In this document: positions 7,657-13,994 of the stretch, piece by piece
Numbering within the stretch: position 1 is the first letter of the stretch
How the letters are laid out: every line of letters starts with the position of its first letter
Source: Candidatus Woesearchaeota archaeon
GTDB lineage: Archaea; Nanobdellota; Nanobdellia; Woesearchaeales; UBA10216
DNA: 26,584 nt
Direction: 5' to 3'
Assembly: GCA_016180145.1 (NCBI GenBank)
Contig: JACPBT010000046.1
Coordinates: 1 to 26,584, forward strand
The notes under the pieces: model-generated
The model's input: only the letters and a program-made list of their open reading frames with translations
What the model was told of the DNA's origin: nothing
The model's database searches: none
Translations under genes and position numbers: made by a program

Positions 7657-8196
7657 ATGTTACAAAATTATAACAAATGGCTGGTTTTAAGCGTTTTTTT
7701 TGACGACCCTGTTCCAGAAGGGGGCGGGTTTCAACTAAGGGAGCTAAGCAGAAAATGCAAAATAGCGCCTACTTCTGTCAAGAATTACCTAAATGAGCTT
7801 AAGAAAGAAGGGCTAATAACCGAATCAAAGCACCGCGCCAAAGGTTTCCCCCTTTACACTGCCAACAGGGAAAAAGAGTCCTTCAAGCTATACAAAACAA
7901 TAAACACCATCAGCCAAATATTTGAATCAGGAATGCTAAAATACCTCTACGACAACTACATGCCAAACGCAATAATACTATTTGGCTCAGCAGCCAGAGG
8001 CGAAGACACAAAAGAAAGCGATATAGACCTATTCCTGATGTGCATGGAAACAAAGCCTGAGCTGGAAAAATTTGAGAAGAAAATAGGGAAAAAAGTAAAT
8101 GTGCTTGCAGCAGAAAACTTTAATGAACTGAGCAGTGAACTTAAAAATAACATAATAAACGGAATAAAACTAAACGGCTACTTAAAGGTGTTCTGA
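7657..8196 (+). CDS. winged-helix + MNT nucleotidyltransferase (antitoxin of MNT/HEPN pair 1)
   Basis: 179 aa. Residues 5-72 form a winged helix-turn-helix (LRELSRKCKIAPTSVKNYL then LKKEGLI), and 100-175 a minimal nucleotidyltransferase: ILFGSAARGEDTKESDIDL gives Gly110-Ser111 and Asp122-x-Asp124. In MntA/HepT systems the MNT protein adds AMP to the HEPN toxin and neutralises it; that role is inferred from the family. An open frame extends upstream to 7561 but would overlap 5S rRNA, so I chose ATG 7657, which sits 26 bases after a TATA box and next to a palindrome. The stop codon abuts the ATG of the HEPN partner with no gap. Confidence 0.87.
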   Translation: MLQNYNKWLVLSVFFDDPVPEGGGFQLRELSRKCKIAPTSVKNYLNELKKEGLITESKHRAKGFPLYTANREKESFKLYKTINTISQIFESGMLKYLYDNYMPNAIILFGSAARGEDTKESDIDLFLMCMETKPELEKFEKKIGKKVNVLAAENFNELSSELKNNIINGIKLNGYLKVF

Positions 8197-8613
8197 ATGG
8201 AAGGACTTATCAGAGTTACTCCGGACAAAGAGAAAGCAAAGTCAATAATCAAAATGGCAAGAATAACACTTGAACTCATTAAAACCATTGACATGAACAA
8301 ATTCCCTTCAAATGCCGTAAAAGAATACTATGATACGGCAAGGGAACTGATTAGCGCAGTTGCGTTGTTGGACGGGCTCAAAACTCAGGGAGAAGGCGCA
8401 CACAAAAAGCTAATAGAATATCTGAAATCCAACTACGACGAATTTCAAGAGCATGAAATAATACTGCTGGAAGAGCTAAGAACAATAAGGAACAAAATTG
8501 CATACGACGGCTTCTTTGTCAAGCCCGACTACCTTAACAGAAACAAGGAATCAATTGAGAGTTTAATTGAAAAACTGCAAAAACTTGCAGAAAAAGGCGT
8601 TTTTAGCCAATGA
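8197..8613 (+). CDS. HEPN-domain protein (toxin of MNT/HEPN pair 1)
   Basis: 138-aa all-helical protein. The family motif appears as LRTIRNKIAYDG at 94-105: Arg98-Asn99 followed by Tyr103 where the canonical HEPN RNase motif R-x4-H has His. Tyr at this position is seen in some HEPN families, so it may be an atypical RNase or non-catalytic. The preceding helices (AVKEYYDTARELISAVALLDG) form the expected four-helix core. It starts immediately after the MNT stop codon and must be cotranslated. The pair is bracketed by the 40-bp 5S-derived repeats. Confidence 0.8.
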   Translation: MEGLIRVTPDKEKAKSIIKMARITLELIKTIDMNKFPSNAVKEYYDTARELISAVALLDGLKTQGEGAHKKLIEYLKSNYDEFQEHEIILLEELRTIRNKIAYDGFFVKPDYLNRNKESIESLIEKLQKLAEKGVFSQ

Positions 8614-8638
8614 CGCTGACATACCTATATTCCATGCC

Positions 8639-8678
8639 GAAAAGCGGGTTCGCTGTTCACACCTTTATTTTTCTGAAA
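8639..8678. repeat. 40-bp direct repeat, right copy (orphan 5S 3' end)
   Basis: Exact copy of 7566-7605, 26 bases after the HEPN stop. The upstream part of 5S is missing and the adjoining stem bases differ, so it cannot fold as 5S rRNA. It may still work as a T-rich terminator for the MNT/HEPN pair. Confidence 0.9.
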
Positions 8679-8710
8679 GTCCGTGTTGCTCATTAAATGA
8701 ATAGCGAAAA

Positions 8711-8720
8711 CTTTAAATAT
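8711..8720 (+). promoter_or_regulatory. TATA box of MNT/HEPN pair 2
   Basis: CTTTAAATAT, 24-33 bases before ATG 8744; the second pair has its own promoter. Confidence 0.55.
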
Positions 8721-8735
8721 CAATTGTAAACTTTA

Positions 8736-8751
8736 GTTATCAAATGATAAC
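8736..8751. promoter_or_regulatory. inverted repeat across the MNT gene 2 start codon
   Basis: GTTATC-AAAT-GATAAC, perfect 6-base arms with the ATG inside. A protein bound here would block both transcription start and a leaderless start codon. Confidence 0.45.
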
Positions 8752-9271
8752 GGAAGATAACACTTTAAGGGTATTACGGGTTTTCCTTGAAAGCCCGGAA
8801 AAGAAGTTTCACATAAGACAGATAGCAAGACTTACCGGTCTGTCAAGCACCGGAGCAATTAAGATAATAAAAAAGCTGAAGAAGAACCGGCTGCTGAATT
8901 CGGAGAAAAAAAGAATGACTGAAGAAGTAGAAGCCAACTGGGAAGGAAGATTCCAGCAAGTTAAAAGAGCCTACAACATTCTAAGCCTATACGACACGGG
9001 GCTAATGCCAAAACTAAGGGACTTCTATCAAGAACCAAAAGCAATAGTGCTATTTGGGAGCTATGGAGAAGGGACGGACACATCAGCAAGCGACATAGAC
9101 ATAGCAGTAATAACCCAAAAAAAAGAGCTTCCGGAACTGGATAAATTTGAAAAAAAACTGAAAAGAAAAATAAGAATAATAACAACAACTCTGGAAACAG
9201 CAACAAAAGAGTTCAAGAACGCACTGGCAAATGGCATAGTGCTAAGCGGCTATAATGAGATTGCAAAATGA
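8744..9271 (+). CDS. winged-helix + MNT nucleotidyltransferase (antitoxin of MNT/HEPN pair 2)
   Basis: 175 aa with the same layout as the first pair: winged helix at 5-60 (HIRQIARLTGLSSTGAIKII, wing around NSEKKRM) and MNT domain at 95-170 with VLFGSYGEGTDTSASDIDI, giving Gly105-Ser106 and Asp117-x-Asp119. It also shares FEKKxxxKI with the first copy, so the two are probably old duplicates or repeated acquisitions of one family, though they are quite different in sequence. It overlaps its HEPN partner by ATGA. The predicted role is AMP transfer to the HEPN protein plus autorepression through the HTH. Confidence 0.87.
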   Translation: MITEDNTLRVLRVFLESPEKKFHIRQIARLTGLSSTGAIKIIKKLKKNRLLNSEKKRMTEEVEANWEGRFQQVKRAYNILSLYDTGLMPKLRDFYQEPKAIVLFGSYGEGTDTSASDIDIAVITQKKELPELDKFEKKLKRKIRIITTTLETATKEFKNALANGIVLSGYNEIAK

Positions 9272-9705
9272 CAAGAGGCTTTGAATACTACCTTGAAAAT
9301 AACATGGCAAAAAGAGCTGTACCAAATCCGTCAACAGCAAAATCACTAATTGAGAAAGCAGAGATGCGAATAAAACTAATAAACGAAGACACAATACAGG
9401 AGGAAACAGCATCAATAATTTTTGAGGAAATATACGAGGCATTACGAGAAGCGTCACAATCATTTATGCACATAAAAGGCTTCAAGCCATACTCGCATGA
9501 GGCATTAATAGCATTTCTTGCCAGAGAAAAGCAGATGCCTGAAAGCTACATAAAAACACTTGACAACTACAGAATACTAAGAAACAAGTCAGTTTATGAA
9601 GCGGAAAGGGTAGCGGTGGAAAGATGCAAAGAAGCATTAGCATTTGCAAAAGAAAACCTGCCAGAACTGAAACAAAAGCTGCTCTCAACATTAAAGGAAA
9701 GCTAA
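9268..9705 (+). CDS. HEPN-domain protein (toxin of MNT/HEPN pair 2)
   Basis: 145-aa helical protein. Motif RILRNKSVYEAERV at 102-115 gives Arg105-Asn106 and Tyr110-Glu111, again Tyr at the place of the canonical His. The segment IIFEEIYEALREASQSFMHIKGFKPYSHEALIAFL (split here as 50-69 and 70-84) matches HEPN helices seen in archaeal nucleotidyltransferase partners. It overlaps the MNT gene by 4 bases. If translation began at the internal Met13 the protein would lose 12 residues, but the ATGA overlap favours 9268. The active-site state is uncertain for the same reason as in pair 1. Confidence 0.8.
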   Translation: MTRGFEYYLENNMAKRAVPNPSTAKSLIEKAEMRIKLINEDTIQEETASIIFEEIYEALREASQSFMHIKGFKPYSHEALIAFLAREKQMPESYIKTLDNYRILRNKSVYEAERVAVERCKEALAFAKENLPELKQKLLSTLKES

Positions 9706-9747
9706 TCAGCCACAAATATTAAATATCACCTAGTGCCTAAAAGCTGC

Positions 9748-10272
9748 ATGGCCTTTGTCAGGGTAAAAAGGGTATACGGCGGAGAATATGCCTACCTTGT
9801 AGAAAACAGCTGGACAAACAAGGGGGTAAGGCAGAAGGTAGGAAAGTATCTTGGACGGGTTTACAGGCCTGAAAAGGCGAAAAGTGAGGGTTTGGGGGCA
9901 TTTCTGGGGGCTAATGAGCTGGGAAAACACATAGCCAGCAGCGAATTCGGGAAGATAGCAGCTGACCTGATAAGGCTTGAACTGCACAACCACAACGCAA
10001 AAGAAGCAAATGTCAATATTGAAGAATGCAGAGTAAAAGACGGCAAGGGAAAGGAAATAGCCATAGCAATGAACAACGGATTCCTGTGCAGCCACACACT
10101 CAAAAAGCTGCTTGAATACAAACCAGAGGAAGACTACTCAGGATACAGACTGGCAGACTTAATGACAGCAGCAGGAATAGCCCCTGAACCGGAGGTTTTC
10201 ATAGAAATATACGGCAAATTCAAAGCAAAAGAAGAAGCAACAGCAGCAAAGAAGTTTGAGTTCTACTATTGA
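9748..10272 (+). CDS. uncharacterised protein with transposase-like N-terminal beta segment
   Basis: 174 aa from ATG 9748. A GTG start at 9733 is possible, but a TATA box TTAAATAT at 9719-9726 lies 22 bases before 9748 and fits a leaderless start there. Residues 1-40 (AFVRVKRVYGGEYAYLVEN then GVRQKVGKYLGRVY) resemble the N-terminus of IS1634-type transposases and of some archaeal hypothetical proteins. No DDE catalytic domain follows; the rest is a helical domain with a Cys-containing segment (ECRVKDG, FLCSHTL) and a basic C-terminus. No terminal inverted repeats are visible around it. I do not recognise a function. Confidence 0.65.
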   Translation: MAFVRVKRVYGGEYAYLVENSWTNKGVRQKVGKYLGRVYRPEKAKSEGLGAFLGANELGKHIASSEFGKIAADLIRLELHNHNAKEANVNIEECRVKDGKGKEIAIAMNNGFLCSHTLKKLLEYKPEEDYSGYRLADLMTAAGIAPEPEVFIEIYGKFKAKEEATAAKKFEFYY

Positions 10273-10337
10273 AGCTTAAAGCGAATCGCCCTCAACAACA
10301 GCATTTACCATCACATCATTACGTTCACACCCATGAA

Positions 10338-10349
10338 ATATGATTTTTG
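10338..10349 (+). terminator. T-rich stretch between convergent genes
   Basis: ATATGATTTTTG region about 70 bases after the stop at 10272, before the tail of the NFACT gene; a weak candidate for a + strand stop signal. Confidence 0.25.
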
Positions 10350-10353
10350 GCAC

Positions 10354-11457
10354 TTACAACTCAACAACCACAACGCCCTTCTTCTCGTCTAAAGACTTTA
10401 TTCTTTTGTTTGACTTCATCACCTGCCTGACCGCAACCCAGCCGCCACTCTTCCGGGCTGAATTCACAGCATCCAAAATGCCCTTGACCTCCTGATAATG
10501 CTCATAAATCAGCTCGCCCCTCCTTGTGCAGTCAACAACAAGCTGCTTTGCAGACTTGATGGCATCCTCCTGCCGGGCAATAATAAACTGAAGTCCGGAA
10601 ATAGCGGCATCAAAAGCAGAAGGCGCAGCGGCAGTCACTGAATAAAGCCGCTCAAGCGCCAGGCTGAATGCGGAAGAAGGCTCCGAACGCTTTTGAGAGT
10701 AAAAGCGAAGGGCAACAGGAACAGCGTCAACAATTGAGCTGCCGTCATAAATCAGCGACGGAGAAGGCTTTGAGGCAAGGAGTTCCTTAACTGACTGAAG
10801 AAGCACTGAAACCTCAGCAGCAGCAAGTGAAGAAGGGGCAGCCTCCCTTCCAATCTTAGACAAAAGGCAAAGCTCCTCGGCATACAGTCCGCCAAAAGAA
10901 AGCTCAATAGCAAGAAACCTCACGACATCAGACTTGTTGGTAGATTTGAGAAGCTGTGAAAGCAGCTTCACGTCAAAAGAAGCAGGGTCAGCGGCAGCAG
11001 GAGGCAGTGAATAGGGCTTGCCCTGCCTTATAGCACGGGTGCTCCACGACTGATATTCCACAGCAGCAAGAGTAACGCCATCCTTCACCAGAATAACATT
11101 GCCTTTGCTGAAAAGCTCAAAAAACAGGCTGAAACGCCCTGTTTTTGAGCCAAAATCAAGCTGCACCACCCTTTCAAAGCCCAGCTGGGAAATGGCAGCC
11201 AAAACGCTGTTTTTAAGCCGTTTTCTCAAAAAATCGCAAAAATGGCTCACTTCCCCTGAAGCAGGCTCCTTACCTGAACAAAGGTAAATGGCATAAGGAA
11301 CCCTCACTTTTAGTATTGCACGCCCCTTTGAAGGCACATGAAACTGGAGCAAAAGCTCCCTATCACCCGGCTGATAAATCTGGTCAAGCCTTGCACCAAC
11401 AAGGTGCTGAAGCTCGGACACAACAAACCCCAACTCAAAGGCGGAAAGATGCTTCAT
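10354..11457 (-). CDS. NFACT-N protein (RqcH/NEMF-like) lacking the NFACT-R domain
   Basis: 367 aa. Residues 1-170 match NFACT-N: MKHLSAFELGFVVSEL, ARLDQIYQPGDRELLLQF, HFCDFLRKRLKN (72-83), LGFERVVQLDF (92-102, where family members usually have Asp-Arg) and ELFSKGNVILV (114-124). A helix-hairpin-helix-like middle and a coiled coil ending in RRGELIYEHYQEVKGIL follow. Full RqcH/NEMF homologues are around 600 aa or more and continue into NFACT-R; this one stops where NFACT-R would begin. The family binds stalled 60S/50S subunits and recruits Ala-tRNA for C-terminal tailing. Either this lineage encodes NFACT-R separately or the protein is reduced. Divergent TATA elements lie at 11477-11501. Confidence 0.85.
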   Translation of the reverse strand: MKHLSAFELGFVVSELQHLVGARLDQIYQPGDRELLLQFHVPSKGRAILKVRVPYAIYLCSGKEPASGEVSHFCDFLRKRLKNSVLAAISQLGFERVVQLDFGSKTGRFSLFFELFSKGNVILVKDGVTLAAVEYQSWSTRAIRQGKPYSLPPAAADPASFDVKLLSQLLKSTNKSDVVRFLAIELSFGGLYAEELCLLSKIGREAAPSSLAAAEVSVLLQSVKELLASKPSPSLIYDGSSIVDAVPVALRFYSQKRSEPSSAFSLALERLYSVTAAAPSAFDAAISGLQFIIARQEDAIKSAKQLVVDCTRRGELIYEHYQEVKGILDAVNSARKSGGWVAVRQVMKSNKRIKSLDEKKGVVVVEL

Positions 11458-11476
11458 AAAAACTCACTTCACACAG

Positions 11477-11501
11477 GCTTATAAGCGAAAGTATATAAAT
11501 A
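11477..11501. promoter_or_regulatory. divergent promoter region
   Basis: GCTTATAAGC (11477-11486) is a palindromic TATA-like element 20-29 bases before the - strand ATG at 11457. TATATAAATA (11492-11501) lies 23-32 bases before the + strand ATG at 11524. The two elements nearly touch, so initiation in the two directions could compete. Confidence 0.5.
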
Positions 11502-11523
11502 AGTATGCTGCGAAAAAGGATGC

Positions 11524-12117
11524 ATGCTTAAGCATTTCAGAAAATTCTTAGAGCCGGACTACAAGTGGAAGCAGCTTGACATAACGCTCACTGACGCATT
11601 TGAAAAGGTGAAAGCGGAAAGAATGCTCATTTTTTCGTGGCTGAACTACCTAAGAAAAAAGGACTCAACAAACGACAAGCTGCAGCAGCAGGTGCAATAC
11701 GCACTCGGAAGGCACGAGGCGGAACTGGAAAGCCTGAAAAATGAAATAAAAGAACTAAGAGCAGATGCGCAAAGGGTAAAAATCAGTCCGTTTCCGAACC
11801 AAGTCCGGACTAAGTCCGGACTGGAAAGCGAACCAGTTTCCGAACCAAAATCCGGACTAAATCGCAGAGGAGGTTTTGTAAGCAGGATTGTAAGCATGAT
11901 AAGACCGCAAAGAAAGGAATATGTGATGCAGAAAATACTTGAACTTGCTGAAAAAGGGGACTACACAACAAAGCAGATTGAGACGGTAATTGTAAGGGAA
12001 AAAGGACTTTGCGGAAGGACTGCGTTCTATGACTACCTGAAAGAGCTGAAGTACAAAGGCCTGCTGAAGCCATGGCAGAAAAGCGGCAGAAAAGTGCTGA
12101 AAACAGCCCAAAATTAA
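11524..12117 (+). CDS. uncharacterised coiled-coil protein with C-terminal winged-helix-like domain
   Basis: 197 aa. Residues 8-45 are amphipathic helix with WLNYLRKKD, 50-86 a heptad-like coiled coil rich in Leu/Glu, 88-113 a Ser/Glu/Pro linker with SEPVSEP, and 118-190 a helical, basic domain (KQIETVIVREKGLCGRTAFY then ELKYKGLLKPW) that resembles a winged helix. It may be a DNA-binding regulator dimerising through the coiled coil; no named family is recognised. The linker is encoded by tandem palindromic DNA repeats related to sequences that follow the stop codon, so the linker may be a by-product of repeat insertion. A TATA box lies upstream with leaderless spacing. Confidence 0.7.
   Translation: MLKHFRKFLEPDYKWKQLDITLTDAFEKVKAERMLIFSWLNYLRKKDSTNDKLQQQVQYALGRHEAELESLKNEIKELRADAQRVKISPFPNQVRTKSGLESEPVSEPKSGLNRRGGFVSRIVSMIRPQRKEYVMQKILELAEKGDYTTKQIETVIVREKGLCGRTAFYDYLKELKYKGLLKPWQKSGRKVLKTAQN
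11785..11860. repeat. palindromic repeat cluster inside the coding linker
   Basis: AGTCCGGACT, a perfect 10-bp palindrome, occurs at 11802-11811 and 11813-11822, and a close TCCGGACT at 11851-11858. TTTCCGAACC occurs at 11791-11800 and again in 11837-11846. The unit recurs in the 12116-12180 gap. Confidence 0.8.
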
Positions 12118-12180
12118 GTCCGTTTCCGAACCAATTTGCGGACTAAAATCCGAACCTGATACGGACTAAGTCCGAACTAT
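12116..12180. repeat. repeat cluster between convergent genes
   Basis: Contains AGTCCGTTTCCGAACC, as at 11785-11800, plus GCGGACT, ATCCGAACC and the near-palindrome CGGACTAAGTCCG (12162-12174) that overlaps the AK6 stop codon. It could form hairpins that end both convergent transcripts, or bind a protein. Confidence 0.7.
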
Positions 12181-12810
12181 TCTATTAAGCCTGGAAGCGA
12201 GGCGGCTTATACCAGAATTCGTTGCATTTGTTGTGTCAAACTTAACCACTTTATGCCCTGCCTCAAGCGCCTCAACAAGGATAATGCCTAATGCCTCAGC
12301 ATCAAGATTTTCCCTTATTTTAGGCATAGAATAGCCCTTTTTTGAAAGGCGCCTGGCAAGGGAGGGCAGGCTGCAGGAAAGCACAACACAGGCAGAAACG
12401 TGCCTTTTAGGCAGAAAATGGGAAAGGTGAGAGTCAACCACAAGACCATCTGAGCCGCTTTTTGCAAGAGAACCCCTCACTTTAAGCACTGCATGAGTAA
12501 AAAGTGAGGGGTCAATAATGGAGACACGGCGCTTTTTGTCGTAGCCACGCGCCAGTTTAGCGTGTTTTATCAGCTCAGAACCACTTAAATACGCATAACC
12601 CATGAGAAGTGAGAGCTTTCGGGCAATTGTGGACTTGCCAGTGCCAGGCGTGCCTGTAACAGCAATTATCACAACGGTTCGTGGTCTGCCTTCACTCCGC
12701 TCGGCAGGCAGCCTCACTGCGGTTCGTGGTCTGCCTTCGCCCTGCTCGGCAGGCAGCCTCACTGCGGTTCGTGGTCTGCCTTCGCCCTGCTCGGCAGGCA
12801 GCTTAACCAT
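12166..12810 (-). CDS. AK6/Fap7-type adenylate kinase with repeat-encoded N-terminal extension
   Basis: Small P-loop nucleotide kinase. Seen: Walker A GTPGTGKST at 53-61, DSHLSHFLP at 126-134 (an AK6 signature), the LID-like segment RRLSKKGYS and KIRENLDAEALGII. In archaea and eukaryotes AK6/Fap7 acts in small-subunit maturation as an ATPase/adenylate kinase. The normal fold begins near residue 46 (VVIIAVTGTPG). Residues 3-45 are three 15-residue repeats of the type LPAEQGEGRPRTAVR, encoded by 45-bp direct repeats. A TATA-like TTTATTCAT lies about 25-33 bases upstream of ATG 12810, so a leaderless message would include the repeats; a GTG at 12672 is the alternative start without them. Confidence 0.88.
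   Translation of the reverse strand: MVKLPAEQGEGRPRTAVRLPAEQGEGRPRTAVRLPAERSEGRPRTVVIIAVTGTPGTGKSTIARKLSLLMGYAYLSGSELIKHAKLARGYDKKRRVSIIDPSLFTHAVLKVRGSLAKSGSDGLVVDSHLSHFLPKRHVSACVVLSCSLPSLARRLSKKGYSMPKIRENLDAEALGIILVEALEAGHKVVKFDTTNATNSGISRLASRLNRIVRT
12675..12804. repeat. three tandem 45-bp repeats with internal hairpin
   Basis: Copies at 12675-12719, 12720-12764 and 12765-about 12804, nearly identical. Each contains CTGCC and GGCAG arms around a TTCGCCCTGCTC-like loop. The 45-bp period keeps the AK6 reading frame open. Confidence 0.92.
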
Positions 12811-12863
12811 TTACCAAACACCTTTTAGGCACTATGAATAAAAGTGAGTGCATCACAACTTTT

Positions 12864-12904
12864 CTCACTGCTGTTCGGGAGTTGCCTTCGCTCCGCTCGG
12901 CAAC
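12864..12904. repeat. fourth, diverged copy of the palindromic repeat
   Basis: CTCACTGCTGTTCGGGAG leads into GTTGCC-TTCGCTCCGCTC-GGCAAC. Arms differ from the tandem copies by a paired C/G to T/A change that keeps the stem. It lies upstream of the AK6 promoter in the 227-base gap before the next gene. Confidence 0.85.
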
Positions 12905-13005
12905 TTTTACTCTGCAAGCCTTAAAAGCTGATGTTTCCATGCGCTACCAGTGGTTAAAGCCAGTATAAAAGGATAACTGCAACAGCAACTGAACCTATGG
13001 CAATG

Positions 13006-13013
13006 TATAAATA
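13006..13013 (+). promoter_or_regulatory. TATA box of the membrane HTH operon
   Basis: TATAAATA, 25-32 bases before ATG 13038. A second TATA-like AGTATAAAAGG lies at 12962-12972. Confidence 0.6.
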
Positions 13014-13037
13014 CCAATCATCACTACAAGAGTAAAA

Positions 13038-13634
13038 ATGGCTTCAAAAAATTTCATTCTGGTATCCCTTGAGGAAAACAAGGCAAAGCAGCTTGCGCAG
13101 GCAGTAAGCAATGACGCATGCAGGAACATACTGAACTACCTTGCAGACAAGGAAAAAGGCGCAACAGAAACGGAAATCTCAAAAGAGCTGGGACTGCCCC
13201 TGTCAACTGCACACTACAACCTCAGGCAACTTCTTGAGAGCGGCATAGTAAACGCTGAGAATTTCCATTACTCACAGAAAGGCAGGGAAGTGCTTCACTA
13301 TAGCCTCGCAAACAAATACATCATAATAGCGCCAAAAGCCACAGAAAGCCTTGCGAACAAACTGAAAAAAATCCTGCCTGTTTTTGCAATTACAACAACG
13401 ACAGGCATTGCGCTGCACCTAATCACAAAATTCAACAGAGGCGTGGACACAAGACTTTACGAGGCAACACAGCAGGCAGCAGAAGCGGCAATAGCAGGGA
13501 AAGCGACAACTGCAACCTTACCGTCTGCGGCTGCAGAGCCGGGCATAGCGCTATGGTTCACCATAGGAGCGGCTTTTGCCCTTACAACATACCTACTTTA
13601 CACTGCAATTAATGAAAGGAGGAATAAAAAATGA
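13038..13634 (+). CDS. membrane-bound ArsR-like winged-helix regulator
   Basis: 198 aa. Residues 20-95 are an ArsR/winged-helix domain: ACRNILNYLADKEKGATETE, ISKELGLPLSTAHYNLRQLL as helix-turn-helix, wing around FHYSQKGREVLHYSL. Two membrane helices follow at about 112-130 (ILPVFAITTTTGIALHLI) and 169-190, joined by an Ala/Thr-rich loop of some 38 residues and ending in a basic RRNKK. DNA-binding domain and C-terminus would then face the cytoplasm and the loop the outside. Such membrane-tethered HTH proteins are common in archaea. The stop overlaps the next start by ATGA, coupling it to a Cys-rich lipoprotein that could act as its sensor partner (inference). Confidence 0.82.
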   Translation: MASKNFILVSLEENKAKQLAQAVSNDACRNILNYLADKEKGATETEISKELGLPLSTAHYNLRQLLESGIVNAENFHYSQKGREVLHYSLANKYIIIAPKATESLANKLKKILPVFAITTTTGIALHLITKFNRGVDTRLYEATQQAAEAAIAGKATTATLPSAAAEPGIALWFTIGAAFALTTYLLYTAINERRNKK

Positions 13635-13951
13635 ACCTGAAACACATGATAGCTGCGCTGCTGCTACTGGCAGCAATTGTAACTGCAGCCTGCCAGACAC
13701 AACCACAGCCACTGCAGGCAAACGACAGCGCAGAATGCTTAACAGACGCGGACTGCGCCACTGCCGGATGCTCAGGAGAACTGTGCGTCAAAGCTGAGGA
13801 TGCAGATGACACAATAACAACATGCGAATACAAGGAAGAATATGCATGCCTAAAGCAGACAAACTGCGGATGCAATGAAGGAAAATGCGGATGGAAGGAA
13901 ACAACGGAATACGCAAAATGCATAGCAGATATAAGCACAACAAATAAATAA
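13631..13951 (+). CDS. cysteine-rich lipoprotein (resembles eight-cysteine-cluster proteins)
   Basis: 106 aa. Residues 1-20 form a signal peptide with a lipobox-like VTAAC, placing the acylated cysteine at 21. The mature part has ten more cysteines at 36, 42, 47, 52, 65, 73, 79, 81, 86 and 97, in patterns such as CSGELC and CGCNEGKCGW. This recalls the eight-cysteine-cluster domain found in some bacteria and archaea; I cannot confirm the family. It probably sits outside the membrane, stabilised by disulfides or binding metal. It overlaps the membrane HTH gene by 4 bases. Confidence 0.8.
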   Translation: MNLKHMIAALLLLAAIVTAACQTQPQPLQANDSAECLTDADCATAGCSGELCVKAEDADDTITTCEYKEEYACLKQTNCGCNEGKCGWKETTEYAKCIADISTTNK

Positions 13952-13994
13952 CAGAAGCAAATGCGGAAGAAACAACAACCAAACTAAAAAAGGC

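Noticed and set aside
9748..10272. Insertion sequence based on the transposase-like N-terminus
   Set aside because: No DDE catalytic region, no terminal inverted repeats and no target duplication are visible.
10323..10331. GTTCACACC, as in the 5S tail, thought to be a third att-like copy
   Set aside because: Only nine bases match and flanks differ; such a match is not surprising in 26 kb on two strands.
12675..12804. Possible CRISPR array
   Set aside because: The units are contiguous direct repeats with no unique spacers, only three copies, and no cas genes nearby.
12602..12841. 79-codon + strand frame across the 45-bp repeats
   Set aside because: A by-product of the repeat period being a multiple of three; antisense to the AK6 gene and without promoter.
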